A DNA stretch of 55,771 bases from positions 1 to 55,771 of the forward strand of contig UQWP01000010.1 of NCBI GenBank assembly GCA_900544825.1, in the 5' to 3' direction. Shown here piece after piece: positions 8,433-17,313 of this stretch. Within the stretch, counting starts at the first letter, position 1; every line of letters begins with the position of its first letter. The notes beneath the pieces are model-generated. The model saw only the letters and a list, made by a program, of their open reading frames with translations, searched no databases and was not told where the DNA came from. The stretch comes from an uncultured Prevotella sp. (GTDB lineage: Bacteria > Bacteroidota > Bacteroidia > Bacteroidales > Bacteroidaceae). The position numbers were made by a program, and so were the translations under genes.

Positions 8433-10778
8433 ATGATAAAGCAAATTTTAGTTTCTTCATGTGTGCTTTTTTCTGCGACTTTCGTAGTGCAAGCACAGAA
8501 CCCAAAGTTGGGTGTGTCTCCTATCCAGGATGTCATCAATGCGATGACCCTCGATGAGAAGATTCAGTTGGTGGTAGGTTCTACGGGTAAGTATGAGAGC
8601 CAGATGGAGGCTACCATTGGTAACCAAGGTCAGTTGGTACAGGGTGCCGCTGGTCAGGTGAATGGTATTGAGCGTCTGGGCATTCCTGCTACGGTTGTAG
8701 CCGATGGTCCTGCAGGTCTTCGCATCGACCCTAAGCGCAAGGATACTGACAAGACGTTCTACTGTACCCACTTCCCTGTGGCTACAGTGATGAGCTCTAC
8801 CTGGAACAAAGACTTGGTGTATTCCGTAGGTACCTCTATGGGCGACGAGGTGAAGCATTATGGCGTAGATGTCTTGTTGGCACCTGCTACCAATATTATG
8901 CGTAATCCTCTTTGTGGCCGTAACTTTGAGTATTATTCAGAAGATCCATTGTTGGCTGGTACCATTTGTGCAGCTATGGTGAATGGTATCGAGAGCAACG
9001 ATGTAGGTACTTCGTTGAAGCACTTCGCACAGAACAACCAGGAGACCAATCGTACTCGTAACAATGTTATCGGTAATCCACGTACTTTCCGTGAGATTTA
9101 CCTGAAACCTTTCGAAATCGTTGTCAAGGAGGCTCAGCCTTGGACGGTGATGACTTCTTACAATCTCATCAATGGTACAATGTCTAGCGAGCGTTGTGAC
9201 TTGATAACAGAGATTCTTCGCCATGAGTGGGGATTCAAGGGTATGGTGATGACCGACTGGTTTGGTGGTCTTAGCGCAGCTGCCCAGATGGAAGCGGGTA
9301 ACGACCTGTTGATGCCAGGTAAGGCAGACCAGGTGAAGGAGATTCGCAAGGCTGTGCTCAATGGTCGCCTGTCGATGGAAATCCTCGACCGCAATGTACG
9401 CCATATCTTGGAGTATATCATGCAGACTCCTCGTTTCAAGCAGTATGTTGCTGACAACAACCCTGATTTGAAGGGACATGCTTTGGTGGCTCGCAATGCC
9501 GCTACCGAGGGAATGGTGTTGTTGAAGAACAACAAGAATGTATTGCCACTCGTTCAGAAGATTAAGAACATAGCCCTCTTCGGCAATACTTCTTATGATT
9601 TCATCGCTGGTGGTACCGGTTCTGGCAATGTAAACCATGCTTATGTGGTAAGTTTGTTGGATGGTTTGAAGAATGCTGGCTATCAGGTGGATGGCGACAT
9701 CCAGAAGGCATACATAGAGTATGCTCCAAAGGCAAAGGCAAACTTGCCAAAGCCAAAGAATCCTTTGGAGGCTTTCTTGCCGGGTCACTTCATCCCTGAG
9801 ATGAGCCTTGCTGAATTGAATATGTCTGCTGCCGTCAAGAACAACGATATGGCAATCATCACTATTGGTAAGTCGTCTGGTGAGTTCTTGGATCGCAAGA
9901 TTTCTGATAGCTTCAATCTCACCAAGGAGGAGAAGGATATGATTTCTGGCGTTTGCAACGCTTTCCATAAGGCTGGTAAGAAGGTGGTTGTCATCCTGAA
10001 TGTTTGTGGCGTTGTTGAGACCAAGAGTTGGATTGGTGGTCCTGATGCTGTATTGTTGTCTTGGTTGCCTGGTCAGGAGGGCGGTAACTGTGTTGCCGAC
10101 ATCTTGTCGGGTAAGGAGAATCCTTCTGGTCGTCTTCCTATGACATGGCCTGTAAGTTATAACGATGTTCCTTCTAAGGCTGATTTCCCTAACCCTGAGA
10201 CTGTCAAGGTTGACGATGTGCTTGGTATGTTTATGGGCAAGGGCATCGGTAGCAAGGGTGACGTGAAGAATGTGGATTACACCGAGTATAATGATGGTGT
10301 TTATGTAGGTTATCGTTATTACCAGACTAAGAATGTGCCTGTATCTTATCCTTTTGGTTATGGTATGAGCTATACTACCTTTAAGTATGGCAAACCTGTG
10401 GTAACGAAGGATGCACAGGGCAATATCAAGGTCCAGGTGACTGTGAAGAATGCTGGTAAGGTAGCTGGTAAGGAAGTGGTTCAGGTATATGTGGCTGCTC
10501 CTGGCAAGGATATGGATAAACCAGCAAGAGAACTTCGTGGTTACGCCAAGACTAAGAATTTGCAGCCTGGTGAGTCGGAGTCAGTTACTATCGACATCCC
10601 ATACAAGAACTTGGCTTCTTTCAATGAGGTTGATAGTCAGTGGCAGGTTGAGGCTGGTGATTACAAGGTGATGGTGGCAAAGAATGCTGCCGACCTCAAG
10701 CCTCTCACTACCGTGATTACTGAGGAAGCTGGTGTAACCGAAAAGGTTCGCCCTTGCTTGCTCAAGGAAGTAAAGTAG
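8433..10778 (+). CDS. GH3 family beta-glycosidase (beta-glucosidase/xylosidase)
   Basis: A 781-residue periplasmic exo-glycosidase with a signal peptide ending near VVQAQ. The N-terminal TIM barrel carries NFEYYSEDP, the KHF motif (Lys196-His197) and the nucleophile Asp275 in GMVMTDWFGG. The second alpha/beta domain holds SSGEFLDRK, which matches the SGExxDR motif that bears the acid/base Glu in many GH3 beta-glucosidases. A fibronectin-III-like domain ends the protein (VTVKNAGKVAGKEVVQVYV). It probably trims oligosaccharides after de-esterification by the two esterases upstream. Specificity for glucose, xylose or another sugar cannot be read from the sequence. Last gene of the first PUL. Confidence 0.9.
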   Translation: MIKQILVSSCVLFSATFVVQAQNPKLGVSPIQDVINAMTLDEKIQLVVGSTGKYESQMEATIGNQGQLVQGAAGQVNGIERLGIPATVVADGPAGLRIDPKRKDTDKTFYCTHFPVATVMSSTWNKDLVYSVGTSMGDEVKHYGVDVLLAPATNIMRNPLCGRNFEYYSEDPLLAGTICAAMVNGIESNDVGTSLKHFAQNNQETNRTRNNVIGNPRTFREIYLKPFEIVVKEAQPWTVMTSYNLINGTMSSERCDLITEILRHEWGFKGMVMTDWFGGLSAAAQMEAGNDLLMPGKADQVKEIRKAVLNGRLSMEILDRNVRHILEYIMQTPRFKQYVADNNPDLKGHALVARNAATEGMVLLKNNKNVLPLVQKIKNIALFGNTSYDFIAGGTGSGNVNHAYVVSLLDGLKNAGYQVDGDIQKAYIEYAPKAKANLPKPKNPLEAFLPGHFIPEMSLAELNMSAAVKNNDMAIITIGKSSGEFLDRKISDSFNLTKEEKDMISGVCNAFHKAGKKVVVILNVCGVVETKSWIGGPDAVLLSWLPGQEGGNCVADILSGKENPSGRLPMTWPVSYNDVPSKADFPNPETVKVDDVLGMFMGKGIGSKGDVKNVDYTEYNDGVYVGYRYYQTKNVPVSYPFGYGMSYTTFKYGKPVVTKDAQGNIKVQVTVKNAGKVAGKEVVQVYVAAPGKDMDKPARELRGYAKTKNLQPGESESVTIDIPYKNLASFNEVDSQWQVEAGDYKVMVAKNAADLKPLTTVITEEAGVTEKVRPCLLKEVK

Positions 10779-10804
10779 TTCTATCAAAGATAAAGCTCAA
10801 TCAT

Positions 10805-10836
10805 AAAAGAGCTTGATGATAAAAGAGCTTGATGAT
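10805..10836 (+). repeat. Short 16-bp tandem duplication
   Basis: AAAAGAGCTTGATGAT occurs twice head to tail (10805-10820, 10821-10836), followed by a degraded third unit. It lies in the 3' untranslated stretch of the GH3 gene just before the terminator hairpin. No function is suggested. Confidence 0.6.
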
Positions 10837-10860
10837 AATAAGAGTTTAATGAGATAAAAA

Positions 10861-10900
10861 AAAGAGGGTGCGCCGTTTGTTGATAGTGCACCCTCTTTTT
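10861..10900. terminator. Bidirectional terminator hairpin, 32-nt family copy 1
   Basis: AAAGAGGGTGC (10861-10871) pairs with GCACCCTCTTT (10888-10898), with A-runs on the left and T-runs on the right. It sits between the convergent GH3 and threonine dehydratase genes. The core from GAGGGTG to CACCCTC is 32 nt, as in the copies near 15509 and 54075. Confidence 0.85.
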
Positions 10901-10958
10901 ATATCTTATGGATTTTTTGTAAGTTTCTTATCTTATGGATTTTTGTAAGTTTCTTCAC

Positions 10959-12158
10959 TTATATGATCCAGAGATGGAAGCCCTTCTGCTCCAGGGCACT
11001 CTTGATCTCCTTGACGTGGGCGGAGTCGCGGGTCTCCATTGTGAGTCGGAGTACGCAGGCATTCACCTTGTTGCGGTTGGCAGAACGGTCGTGATGAACT
11101 CCCGTGATGTTGCCGCCCAGGTTTGCGATGACGGAGGCTACCTCTACCAGCTCGCCCGGCTTGTCGTCCAGCTCCATTTCGATGGTGCAGAGACGTCCGC
11201 TCTTCACCAATCCGCGGTTGATGACACGATTGAGGATGGTTACGTCGATGTTACCGCCGCTTACCACGCAGATGGTCTTCTTGCCCTTCACCGGTACCTT
11301 GTTGTACATCACGGCAGCCACGCTGGCTGCTCCGGCTCCTTCAGCTACCATCTTCTCGCTCTCGAGGAGCTGCAGGATGGCTGCGCAGATCTCGTCCTCG
11401 CTTACGGTGACGATTTCATCCACATAGTTGGAGCAGGTTTCGAAGGTAATCTTTCCCGGTTCCTTCACGGCGATGCCGTCGGCTACGGTTGCCACAGATG
11501 GCAGCTTCTCCTGCTTGTGGTCGTGGAGACTCTGAACCATGCTGGCTGCTCCCTCTGCCTGGACTCCATAGACCTTGACGTTAGGGTTGAGCGACTTGAT
11601 GGCGAAAGCGACTCCCGAAATCAGTCCGCCGCCACCTACCGGTACTACCACAGCTTCTACATCAGGCAGCTGGTCGAGGATTTCCAGTCCGATGGTTCCC
11701 TGTCCGGCAATCACCTTCTCGTCATCGAATGGATGCACGAAGGTATAGCCGCACTCATCCTTCAGCTGCAGCGCCTTCTGGTAGGCATCATCATAGACGC
11801 CCGGAACCAGGCAGACCTCTGCGCCCAGACGCTTGGTGGCCTCTACCTTGGAAATAGGGGCGCCCTCGGGCAGACAGATGAGGCTCTTCACTCCCATAGC
11901 GGTAGCGCCGAGAGCCACACCCTGTGCGTGGTTGCCTGCCGAACAGGCAATCACACCCTTCTCCTTCTCTTCCTGAGAGAGTTGGGAAATCTTATAGTAT
12001 GCACCTCGAATCTTGAACGACCCCGTCTTCTGGAGGCATTCCGGTTTCAGATAAACATCACTATCTGGGTTGATTCTTGGTGTATGAACCAGCTCAGTTT
12101 TTCTAATCACGTGGCTCAGCACGAAGCGGGCCTTGTAGAAATCGTCAAGTTGTAACAT
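10959..12158 (-). CDS. ilvA: Threonine dehydratase (threonine ammonia-lyase) with ACT domain
   Basis: A 399-residue cytosolic PLP enzyme that deaminates L-threonine to 2-oxobutanoate, the first committed step to isoleucine. The PLP lysine is Lys49 in KTGSFKIRGAY. Other fold-type II signatures are SAGNHAQGVALGA and the glycine loop PVGGGGLISG. Residues from about 323 form a single ACT domain (CTIEMELDDKPGELVEVASV), so end-product or ligand regulation is likely. The length matches the short ilvA/tdcB class, which has one ACT domain. Monocistronic, convergent with the PUL and separated from it by a terminator. Confidence 0.92.
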   Translation of the reverse strand: MLQLDDFYKARFVLSHVIRKTELVHTPRINPDSDVYLKPECLQKTGSFKIRGAYYKISQLSQEEKEKGVIACSAGNHAQGVALGATAMGVKSLICLPEGAPISKVEATKRLGAEVCLVPGVYDDAYQKALQLKDECGYTFVHPFDDEKVIAGQGTIGLEILDQLPDVEAVVVPVGGGGLISGVAFAIKSLNPNVKVYGVQAEGAASMVQSLHDHKQEKLPSVATVADGIAVKEPGKITFETCSNYVDEIVTVSEDEICAAILQLLESEKMVAEGAGAASVAAVMYNKVPVKGKKTICVVSGGNIDVTILNRVINRGLVKSGRLCTIEMELDDKPGELVEVASVIANLGGNITGVHHDRSANRNKVNACVLRLTMETRDSAHVKEIKSALEQKGFHLWII

Positions 12159-12220
12159 AATCGTTGATATGCTTTAATTTGTAATCTGTCAGGATGATAG
12201 TTCCTGAGTGATTTTGCCTG

Positions 12221-12228
12221 CAAAGGTA
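12221..12228 (-). promoter_or_regulatory. Promoter -7 element of ilvA
   Basis: On the minus strand TACCTTTG followed by CAGG matches TAnnTTTG and lies about 63 bp before the ilvA start codon. Confidence 0.6.
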
Positions 12229-12325
12229 CTTTAAAAGGAAGAAAACACAAAATATTTCAATTTAATTTTTGTTATTCCCGTCAAGTTTCCTTAGCGGTTA
12301 GAGTAAGTATGTGGGGCGAAGCCTG

Positions 12326-13150
12326 CTACATACCGAAGTGCTCCAGCGCCGCAGCTACGCCATCTTCCTCATTCGAGAGGGTGATGTAGTCGGCATCGGC
12401 TCTTACTTCCGGGGCGGCATTCGCCATGGCTACTCCCATGCCGGCAAGCTTGAGCATGCTCAGGTCGTTGTAGCCGTCGCCGAAGGCAATCATATCGGCA
12501 GGAGTGAGATTGATCTTCGCCAGGAGTCTTCTCAGCGACTGCGCCTTGTCGATTCCCTTAGGCACCAGCTCGAGGAAGAATGGGGCTGAGCGGAAGACGT
12601 CCATCTTGTCGCCCACCACATCCAGCAGTTCCTGTTCAGCCTTGAGCATATCCGACGGGTCGCCCGTCATGAGGAGCTTGGTAGGATGAGGCTCCAGAGC
12701 TTCGAGCAGATTCTCTACCTTGCGGATGTTCATCTTGTTGATGCGCGATTCTTCCTTCACATACTGATCGTCTGGCATTTCGGTGATGATTTCATTGCCG
12801 GCGTATCCCAGCAGGGCATGGTTCTTCTCTCGCGCGTACTTATATAATACAGGGATTACCTCATCTGGCAGAAACTGGGTAAAGAGTTTCTCGCCGGTCT
12901 GGGCATTCACGATGTTGCCACCATTATAGGAAAGGATGTAGCCCCCTCGCTTCTGCAGTTCCAGGCATTCTGCCACCGGCTCGATGCCGTAGGTAGGGCG
13001 ACCGGAAGCCAGGATGATGACGGCTCCCTGGCTGGCAGCCTGGAGCAGCGCTTCGCGGGTTTTCGGGGTAACCACCTTCTCATGGTTGGTCAGGGTGCCA
13101 TCCAAGTCTAAGGCGATGGCACGGTAAGGAATCTGTTTTGCTTTTTCCAT
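12326..13150 (-). CDS. Cof-type HAD-IIB family phosphatase
   Basis: A 274-residue cytosolic haloacid-dehalogenase-like hydrolase, probably acting on sugar phosphates or similar small phosphoesters. Motif I is DLDGTL (the two aspartates being nucleophile and acid/base), motif II is ILASGR, motif III is the Lys near GIDKAQSL and motif IV is FGDGYNDLSML. The large C2b cap between motifs II and III is typical of the Cof/YidA group. The start at ATG 13150 is chosen because it follows a TATCTTTG promoter by about 33 bp and gives the usual family length of about 270. The open frame extends 36 codons upstream but that part covers the promoter. Substrate unknown. Confidence 0.88.
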   Translation of the reverse strand: MEKAKQIPYRAIALDLDGTLTNHEKVVTPKTREALLQAASQGAVIILASGRPTYGIEPVAECLELQKRGGYILSYNGGNIVNAQTGEKLFTQFLPDEVIPVLYKYAREKNHALLGYAGNEIITEMPDDQYVKEESRINKMNIRKVENLLEALEPHPTKLLMTGDPSDMLKAEQELLDVVGDKMDVFRSAPFFLELVPKGIDKAQSLRRLLAKINLTPADMIAFGDGYNDLSMLKLAGMGVAMANAAPEVRADADYITLSNEEDGVAAALEHFGM

Positions 13151-13182
13151 TGTTCTATGTGATTCTTTGTTTTTTATGCGTG

Positions 13183-13190
13183 CAAAGATA
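13183..13190 (-). promoter_or_regulatory. Promoter -7 element of the HAD gene
   Basis: Minus-strand TATCTTTG followed by CACGC, 33 bp before the chosen start codon. This supports the downstream start over the longer open frame. Confidence 0.65.
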
Positions 13191-13295
13191 CAACAATATT
13201 CTGAAAAATGGGACGTAAAGTGTATTTTTGCTAATTTTGTTCCCAAAAAGGTGGTCATTTGAACGAAATGACTCTGTTTTTATCAGTGCTAAATG

Positions 13296-13311
13296 GTTTT
13301 TGAACGATTAG
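13296..13311 (+). promoter_or_regulatory. Candidate operator, GTTTTTGAAC motif (GH127 copy)
   Basis: GTTTTTGAACGATTAG recurs in related form before both SusC genes. A second TTTGAACGA lies 41 bp upstream (13258-13266) inside the palindrome CATTTGAACGAAATG. Together they may form a regulator site; binding is inferred. Confidence 0.3.
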
Positions 13312-13358
13312 TGCCTATCTTTTGTTGTTTGATATACACTATATTCGAAAATTATTGT

Positions 13359-13366
13359 TATCTTTG
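13359..13366 (+). promoter_or_regulatory. Promoter -7 element of the GH127 gene
   Basis: TATCTTTG followed by CACC, 44 bp before the start codon at 13410. It fits the Bacteroidota -7 consensus and argues for the start at 13410 instead of any upstream codon. Confidence 0.7.
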
Positions 13367-13409
13367 CACCGCAAATCATATAACAATAATAAATTTTAAA
13401 CCTATCAAT

Positions 13410-15485
13410 ATGAAGAGATTAATTTCAGCAGTATTGCTTTCTGCTGCCGTGGCAATGCCAACAATGGCGCAGAAGCAGAAGACATTGGGCAATGGCTATC
13501 CATTCACTCAAGTACCATTCACCAGTGTGAAGATTTCACAGAATACCTTCTGGGGTGCCCGCCTGAAGGCTGCCCGAGAAGTAACCGTGCCATTGGCTTT
13601 CAGCAAGTGCGAAAGCGAGCACCGTTACAAGAACTTCGAGATGGCTGCCTATACCCTGCAGCATCCTAACCACGAGGGCTTGAACACCAAGGAGTGGGAT
13701 GTAAGCAAGTTCATGGGCTTCTCTTTCGATGATACCGATGTGTATAAGACCATCGAAGGTGCCAGCTATATCCTCCAGACTTATCCAGACAAGAAGTTGA
13801 AGGCTTATATCGACAGCGTGCTCGATGTGGTAGGTGCGGCACAGGAGCCGGATGGCTATCTCTATACCGCCCGTACCATCAATCCGAAGCATCCACACGG
13901 ATGGTCGGGAAATAAGCGTTGGGTGAAGGATGAGGATTTGAGCCACGAGCTCTACAACCTCGGTCACATGGTTGATGCAGCCTGCGCTCATTATCAGGCT
14001 ACCGGAAGCACCAAGTTCCTGAACATCGCCAAGCGTTATGCCGATTGTGTGGTCAAGGAAGTGGGTCCTAAGCCAGGACAGGCTACCATCGTTCCGGGTC
14101 ATCAGATAGCTGAGATGGCTTTGGCTCGTCTCTATACCCTGACCGGCGAGAAGAAGTATCTGGATGAGGCTAAGTATCTGCTCGATTATCGTGGCAAGAC
14201 TCATATCCGCAACCCATATTCTCAGAGTCAGGCTCCTATCCTGGAGCAGAAGGAGGCGGTGGGTCATGCGGTGCGTGCCGGCTATATGTATGCAGGTATT
14301 GCTGATGTGGCTGCCCTGACCAAGGATTCTGCCTATATGAAGGTTATCGACCGTATCTTCGAAAACATCGTAGGCAAGAAATACTATCTTACAGGTGGTG
14401 TAGGTGCCCGCCATGCTGGTGAGGCATTCGGTGCCGATTATGAGTTGCCAAACATGACTGCCTACAACGAGACCTGTGCAGCCATTTCTATGGTTTACCT
14501 CTTCGAACGTATGTTCCTGCTTCACGGAGAGAGCAAGTATATCGACTGCCTGGAGCGTACCTTATATAATGGTGTCATCTCTGGTATGAGCATGGATGGC
14601 GGTAGATTCTTCTATCCTAATCCATTGTCAAGCGATGGCAAGTATAAGTTTAATGCCGATGGCAACACCACCCGCCAGCCTTGGTTCGGATGTGCCTGCT
14701 GCCCAAGTAACCTGAGCCGTTTCATCCCTTCCGTACCGGGTTATCTCTATGGTGTGAAGGATAACAATATCTATGTGAATCTCTTTGCTGGTAATACATC
14801 TACCATCAAGGTGAATGGCAAGGATGTGGTTCTGGAGGAGACTACCGAGTATCCTTGGAACGGCGACATCAAGATTGCAGTGAAGAAGAGCGGTGTAAAG
14901 AATGCCAACCTCCTGGTCCGTATTCCGGGATGGGTTCGCAACCAGGTAGTGCCTAGCGATCTTTACAAGTATAGCGATGCTGAGAAGCCAGCTTATAGAG
15001 TAACCGTAAACGGCAAGGCTGTGGAGGCTGATCTCAATGTCAACAAGGGTTATCTGCCTGTCAAGAACATCAAGAAGGGCGATGTCATCCGCATTCACTT
15101 CGATATGCCGGTACGCACAGTAGTTGCCAATGCTAAGGTGACAGATGATAAGGGCAAGGTTGCCGTAGAGCGTGGACCTTTGGTATATTGTGCTGAGGCT
15201 GTGGATAATCAGAACGAGCCAGTGCTCCGTGCCATCATGGCCAAGAAGCCAGCCTTCTCTGTGGTAGAGAACTATAGCATCGAGAACACAGAAACGAAGG
15301 GCGCTCCTGCTTTCTCTGTCAAGGCTATCCAGACCTCTTCTCAGGTGCTCGACCAGGCTGCTGACGGCACCGTTTCTGTCAAGAACCAGAAGCTCACTCT
15401 GATTCCTTATTATGCCTGGAATCATCGTGGTGCCAACCAGATGAATGTCTGGTTCTATCAGGGTTTGTCGTTTATGGATAAGTAA
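13410..15485 (+). CDS. GH127 beta-L-arabinofuranosidase (DUF1680)
   Basis: A 691-residue secreted enzyme (signal peptide 1-20, TMAQ). GH127 enzymes remove beta-L-arabinofuranose with a zinc-bound cysteine nucleophile. The (alpha/alpha)6 domain carries Glu338 (HAGEAFG), Glu354 and Cys356 (YNETCA), then Cys430-Cys431 (CACCPSN). The 16-residue spacing Glu338 to Glu354 and the E-x-C and C-C pairs match the acid/base and zinc ligands known from the Bifidobacterium enzyme HypBA1. Beta-sandwich domains follow. It has its own promoter and terminator. The family also includes enzymes on rhamnogalacturonan II, so the exact linkage is open, but arabinose removal fits the arabinogalactan-type PUL at 28.9-43.4 kb. 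Confidence 0.9.
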   Translation: MKRLISAVLLSAAVAMPTMAQKQKTLGNGYPFTQVPFTSVKISQNTFWGARLKAAREVTVPLAFSKCESEHRYKNFEMAAYTLQHPNHEGLNTKEWDVSKFMGFSFDDTDVYKTIEGASYILQTYPDKKLKAYIDSVLDVVGAAQEPDGYLYTARTINPKHPHGWSGNKRWVKDEDLSHELYNLGHMVDAACAHYQATGSTKFLNIAKRYADCVVKEVGPKPGQATIVPGHQIAEMALARLYTLTGEKKYLDEAKYLLDYRGKTHIRNPYSQSQAPILEQKEAVGHAVRAGYMYAGIADVAALTKDSAYMKVIDRIFENIVGKKYYLTGGVGARHAGEAFGADYELPNMTAYNETCAAISMVYLFERMFLLHGESKYIDCLERTLYNGVISGMSMDGGRFFYPNPLSSDGKYKFNADGNTTRQPWFGCACCPSNLSRFIPSVPGYLYGVKDNNIYVNLFAGNTSTIKVNGKDVVLEETTEYPWNGDIKIAVKKSGVKNANLLVRIPGWVRNQVVPSDLYKYSDAEKPAYRVTVNGKAVEADLNVNKGYLPVKNIKKGDVIRIHFDMPVRTVVANAKVTDDKGKVAVERGPLVYCAEAVDNQNEPVLRAIMAKKPAFSVVENYSIENTETKGAPAFSVKAIQTSSQVLDQAADGTVSVKNQKLTLIPYYAWNHRGANQMNVWFYQGLSFMDK

Positions 15486-15505
15486 TAAATAGTTTTTAAA
15501 ATCAA

Positions 15506-15545
15506 GAAGAGGGTGCGTCATGGACTTATGACACACCCTCCTCTA
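15506..15545. terminator. Bidirectional terminator hairpin, 32-nt family copy 2
   Basis: GAGGGTGCGTCA (15509-15520) pairs with TGACACACCCTC (15529-15540) with one mismatch around an 8-nt loop. It separates the convergent GH127 and ATPase genes. Stem and loop resemble the copy near 54075. Confidence 0.8.
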
Positions 15546-15550
15546 TTTAT

Positions 15551-16888
15551 TTATAGCAAGGGTGTCATATATATTGGCACCAATAAGGTCTGTCCATCTT
15601 TTTTAAAATCTTTCGTATATAATAGGTATCTTTTGTCGATTCTATCAGAGAACTTCAGACAAAACTCATCTAGCGACTTGTGACTGTTATATCCTGACGA
15701 TTTCACTTCTATCGGATAAATCTTCTTGCCACGAGATAGCAAGAAATCTATCTCGTAGTTCTTGTGGCTTGTTGCATGGGGAAATGTGTAATAGAACAGT
15801 TTGTTTCCTGATGCGGTAAGCATTTGGGCAACGAGATTCTCATAGGCATATCCCATATCGCTACTCAGTTTATCGCTCAACAACTTTTCGTAAATGGTGT
15901 TCTCTGTGTAGTCTTTATCCCAAAAAGCAAGTGTGACGAATAGACCTGTGTCTCCAACAAACATTTTATAGTAGTCTTCGTCACTGTGTAATGAAAAACC
16001 AACATTGGGATCATTTGCGTGGTAGGCGAAATTGACCACCATGCTGTCTTTCATGTCTGCCAAGACTCCCATAAGGTTCTTTCTGCCTGCATCATCCAAT
16101 ACGCTTGCTACCTGGTATCTGGCTGAATTTTTGTTTAATTCGGAAGGGATGTTCTCGAATAACTTGGCAGCTCTTCCTGTTTTGTCAATCTTTCTAAAGT
16201 CGTCAAGATAAAGTTCTATGATTTCTCGTTTTACGGCATCTGTTTTGCTCAGATTGTTGGTGTCTAAGTACTCGTTTACGGCTTGTGGCATTCCGCCTAC
16301 GAGCATATATAGACGAAGGTTGCGCATAGCTTCTCGATGCGCTGCTCCCAATGGAACTTTTGCATCGAAAAACTGCTTGAGTAGGGGAAATGTAGCAGTA
16401 TCGCCCATTGCCCATCGAAATTCCTCGTAGTCCATCGGATAGAGATCCAAACGTGTCTCTTCGCTTGGAATCAAAATGTTTTCTACATTCTTTTTGATGC
16501 TGATAAGAGAGCCTGTCTCTATGTAGTCGTATCTTCCGTCTGCTACTAGGTATTTGATGGCTTGCCGGGCTTGTGGGCACATTTGTACTTCATCGAAAAT
16601 GATGGCTGATTTGCGTGGCTCCAAGATTACTTGGTAGATTGATTGGAGGCGCAAAAATATGTAGTTCAAGTCCATGAGGTTGTCAAACAGCTGTTTCACT
16701 TCCTTAGATGCTTGTACGAAATCTATAAGGATATAGCTTTTGTATTCATTTTCTGCGAAAGCTTTGGCTACTGTTGACTTTCCTACACGGCGTGCTCCTT
16801 TGAGCAAGAGGGCTGTACTACCATTTCTCTCTCGCTTCCATTCGAGCATTTTGTCGTATACTTTTCTTTTAAATATTCTTTTTCTCAT
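15551..16888 (-). CDS. AAA_14/DUF4143 ATPase with C-terminal PD-(D/E)XK domain (ATPase 1)
   Basis: A 445-residue cytosolic P-loop ATPase of a family common in Bacteroidota and archaea whose function is not established. Walker A is GARRVGKST (31-39); Walker B is AIIFDE with Asp99 and Glu100. The C-terminal part has the nuclease-like pattern EIDFLL (Asp381) then IEVKSS (Glu394, Lys396), so a metal-dependent nuclease is possible. There is no signal peptide. It stands alone, convergent with GH127. Its promoter overlaps a 33-bp tandem array (16923-17010), one copy of which supplies the TTTG of the -33 box. That suggests tight or self-made repression. Two ATPases of a different subfamily lie 5-8 kb downstream. 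Confidence 0.88.
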   Translation of the reverse strand: MRKRIFKRKVYDKMLEWKRERNGSTALLLKGARRVGKSTVAKAFAENEYKSYILIDFVQASKEVKQLFDNLMDLNYIFLRLQSIYQVILEPRKSAIIFDEVQMCPQARQAIKYLVADGRYDYIETGSLISIKKNVENILIPSEETRLDLYPMDYEEFRWAMGDTATFPLLKQFFDAKVPLGAAHREAMRNLRLYMLVGGMPQAVNEYLDTNNLSKTDAVKREIIELYLDDFRKIDKTGRAAKLFENIPSELNKNSARYQVASVLDDAGRKNLMGVLADMKDSMVVNFAYHANDPNVGFSLHSDEDYYKMFVGDTGLFVTLAFWDKDYTENTIYEKLLSDKLSSDMGYAYENLVAQMLTASGNKLFYYTFPHATSHKNYEIDFLLSRGKKIYPIEVKSSGYNSHKSLDEFCLKFSDRIDKRYLLYTKDFKKDGQTLLVPIYMTPLL

Positions 16889-16907
16889 AACTTACTGATT
16901 TTGAGTG

Positions 16908-16915
16908 CAAAGATA
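16908..16915 (-). promoter_or_regulatory. Promoter of ATPase 1, overlapping its iterons
   Basis: Minus-strand TATCTTTG lies 19 bp before the start codon. Exactly 20 nt further upstream is TTTG (16936-16939), inside the first 33-bp repeat. The -33 box is thus part of the repeat array. Confidence 0.65.
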
Positions 16916-16922
16916 CATATAA

Positions 16923-17010
16923 GTTCCAAATCCCCCAAATGTTTTTTGTTAAAATGTTCCAAATCCCCCAAATGTTTTTTGCTAAAATGTTCCAAATCCC
17001 CCAAATGTTT
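16923..17010 (-). repeat. 33-bp tandem iterons upstream of ATPase 1
   Basis: Units begin with GTTCCAAATCCCCCAAATGT at 16923, 16956 and 16989, giving 2.7 head-to-tail copies of 33 bp that are nearly identical. The third is cut at 17010. There are no variable spacers, so it is not a CRISPR. It covers the promoter of the adjacent ATPase gene. Confidence 0.9.
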
Positions 17011-17012
17011 GA

Positions 17013-17168
17013 GCCATAAATAATGCTTTGTCGTATCATTATGCTAAGTTGCTGAATGCCGGCGAGAAGAATTTCCTCGCCAATTCGCTGAATAAGATGA
17101 AAAAGGATACAGACGATGATTATCTGCAGAGCCTTCTGGAACTGACTGCCAATTCTTTGAGGAAGTAG
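17013..17168 (+). pseudogene. C-terminal remnant of an unrecognised coding gene
   Basis: An open frame of 51 codons without a start ends in TAG at 17166-17168. It translates to a plausible soluble helical tail (SYHYAKLLNAGEKNFL near the front, LQSLLELTANSLRK at the end) with coding-like codon use. It begins immediately after the iteron array of ATPase 1, as if the rest of the gene had been replaced. No family recognised. Confidence 0.5.
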
Positions 17169-17286
17169 TAAGTTCTGGAGGTATAAACTGAGGAAAATGT
17201 GAAACTCTCTCTCGTAAAATACCGCTTTAAAGCGATATTTCCTCTAAAATTATCATTTTCTAGACTTTAGTCTTGCTATAATTTTG

Positions 17287-17294
17287 TATCTTTG
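17287..17294 (+). promoter_or_regulatory. Promoter -7 element of the lyase gene
   Basis: TATCTTTG followed by TACGC, 20 bp before the chosen start codon at 17314. This short leader excludes the longer open frame from 17284. Confidence 0.65.
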
Positions 17295-17313
17295 TACGCA
17301 AAAAACAAACGAT

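Noticed and set aside
237..10778. Classical xylan PUL
   Set aside because: No GH10, GH43 or GH5 xylanase is in the window part of the operon; esterases and GH3 alone do not identify xylan.
10935..12155. 406-residue plus-strand open frame
   Set aside because: It mirrors ilvA, whose PLP-enzyme motifs are intact on the minus strand; the mirror protein has no recognisable domain.
13151..13258. 36-codon upstream extension of the HAD gene
   Set aside because: It covers the TATCTTTG promoter and is unlike family N-termini.
16923..17010. CRISPR-like array
   Set aside because: Repeats of 33 bp follow one another with no variable spacers and no cas genes nearby; they are tandem iterons.
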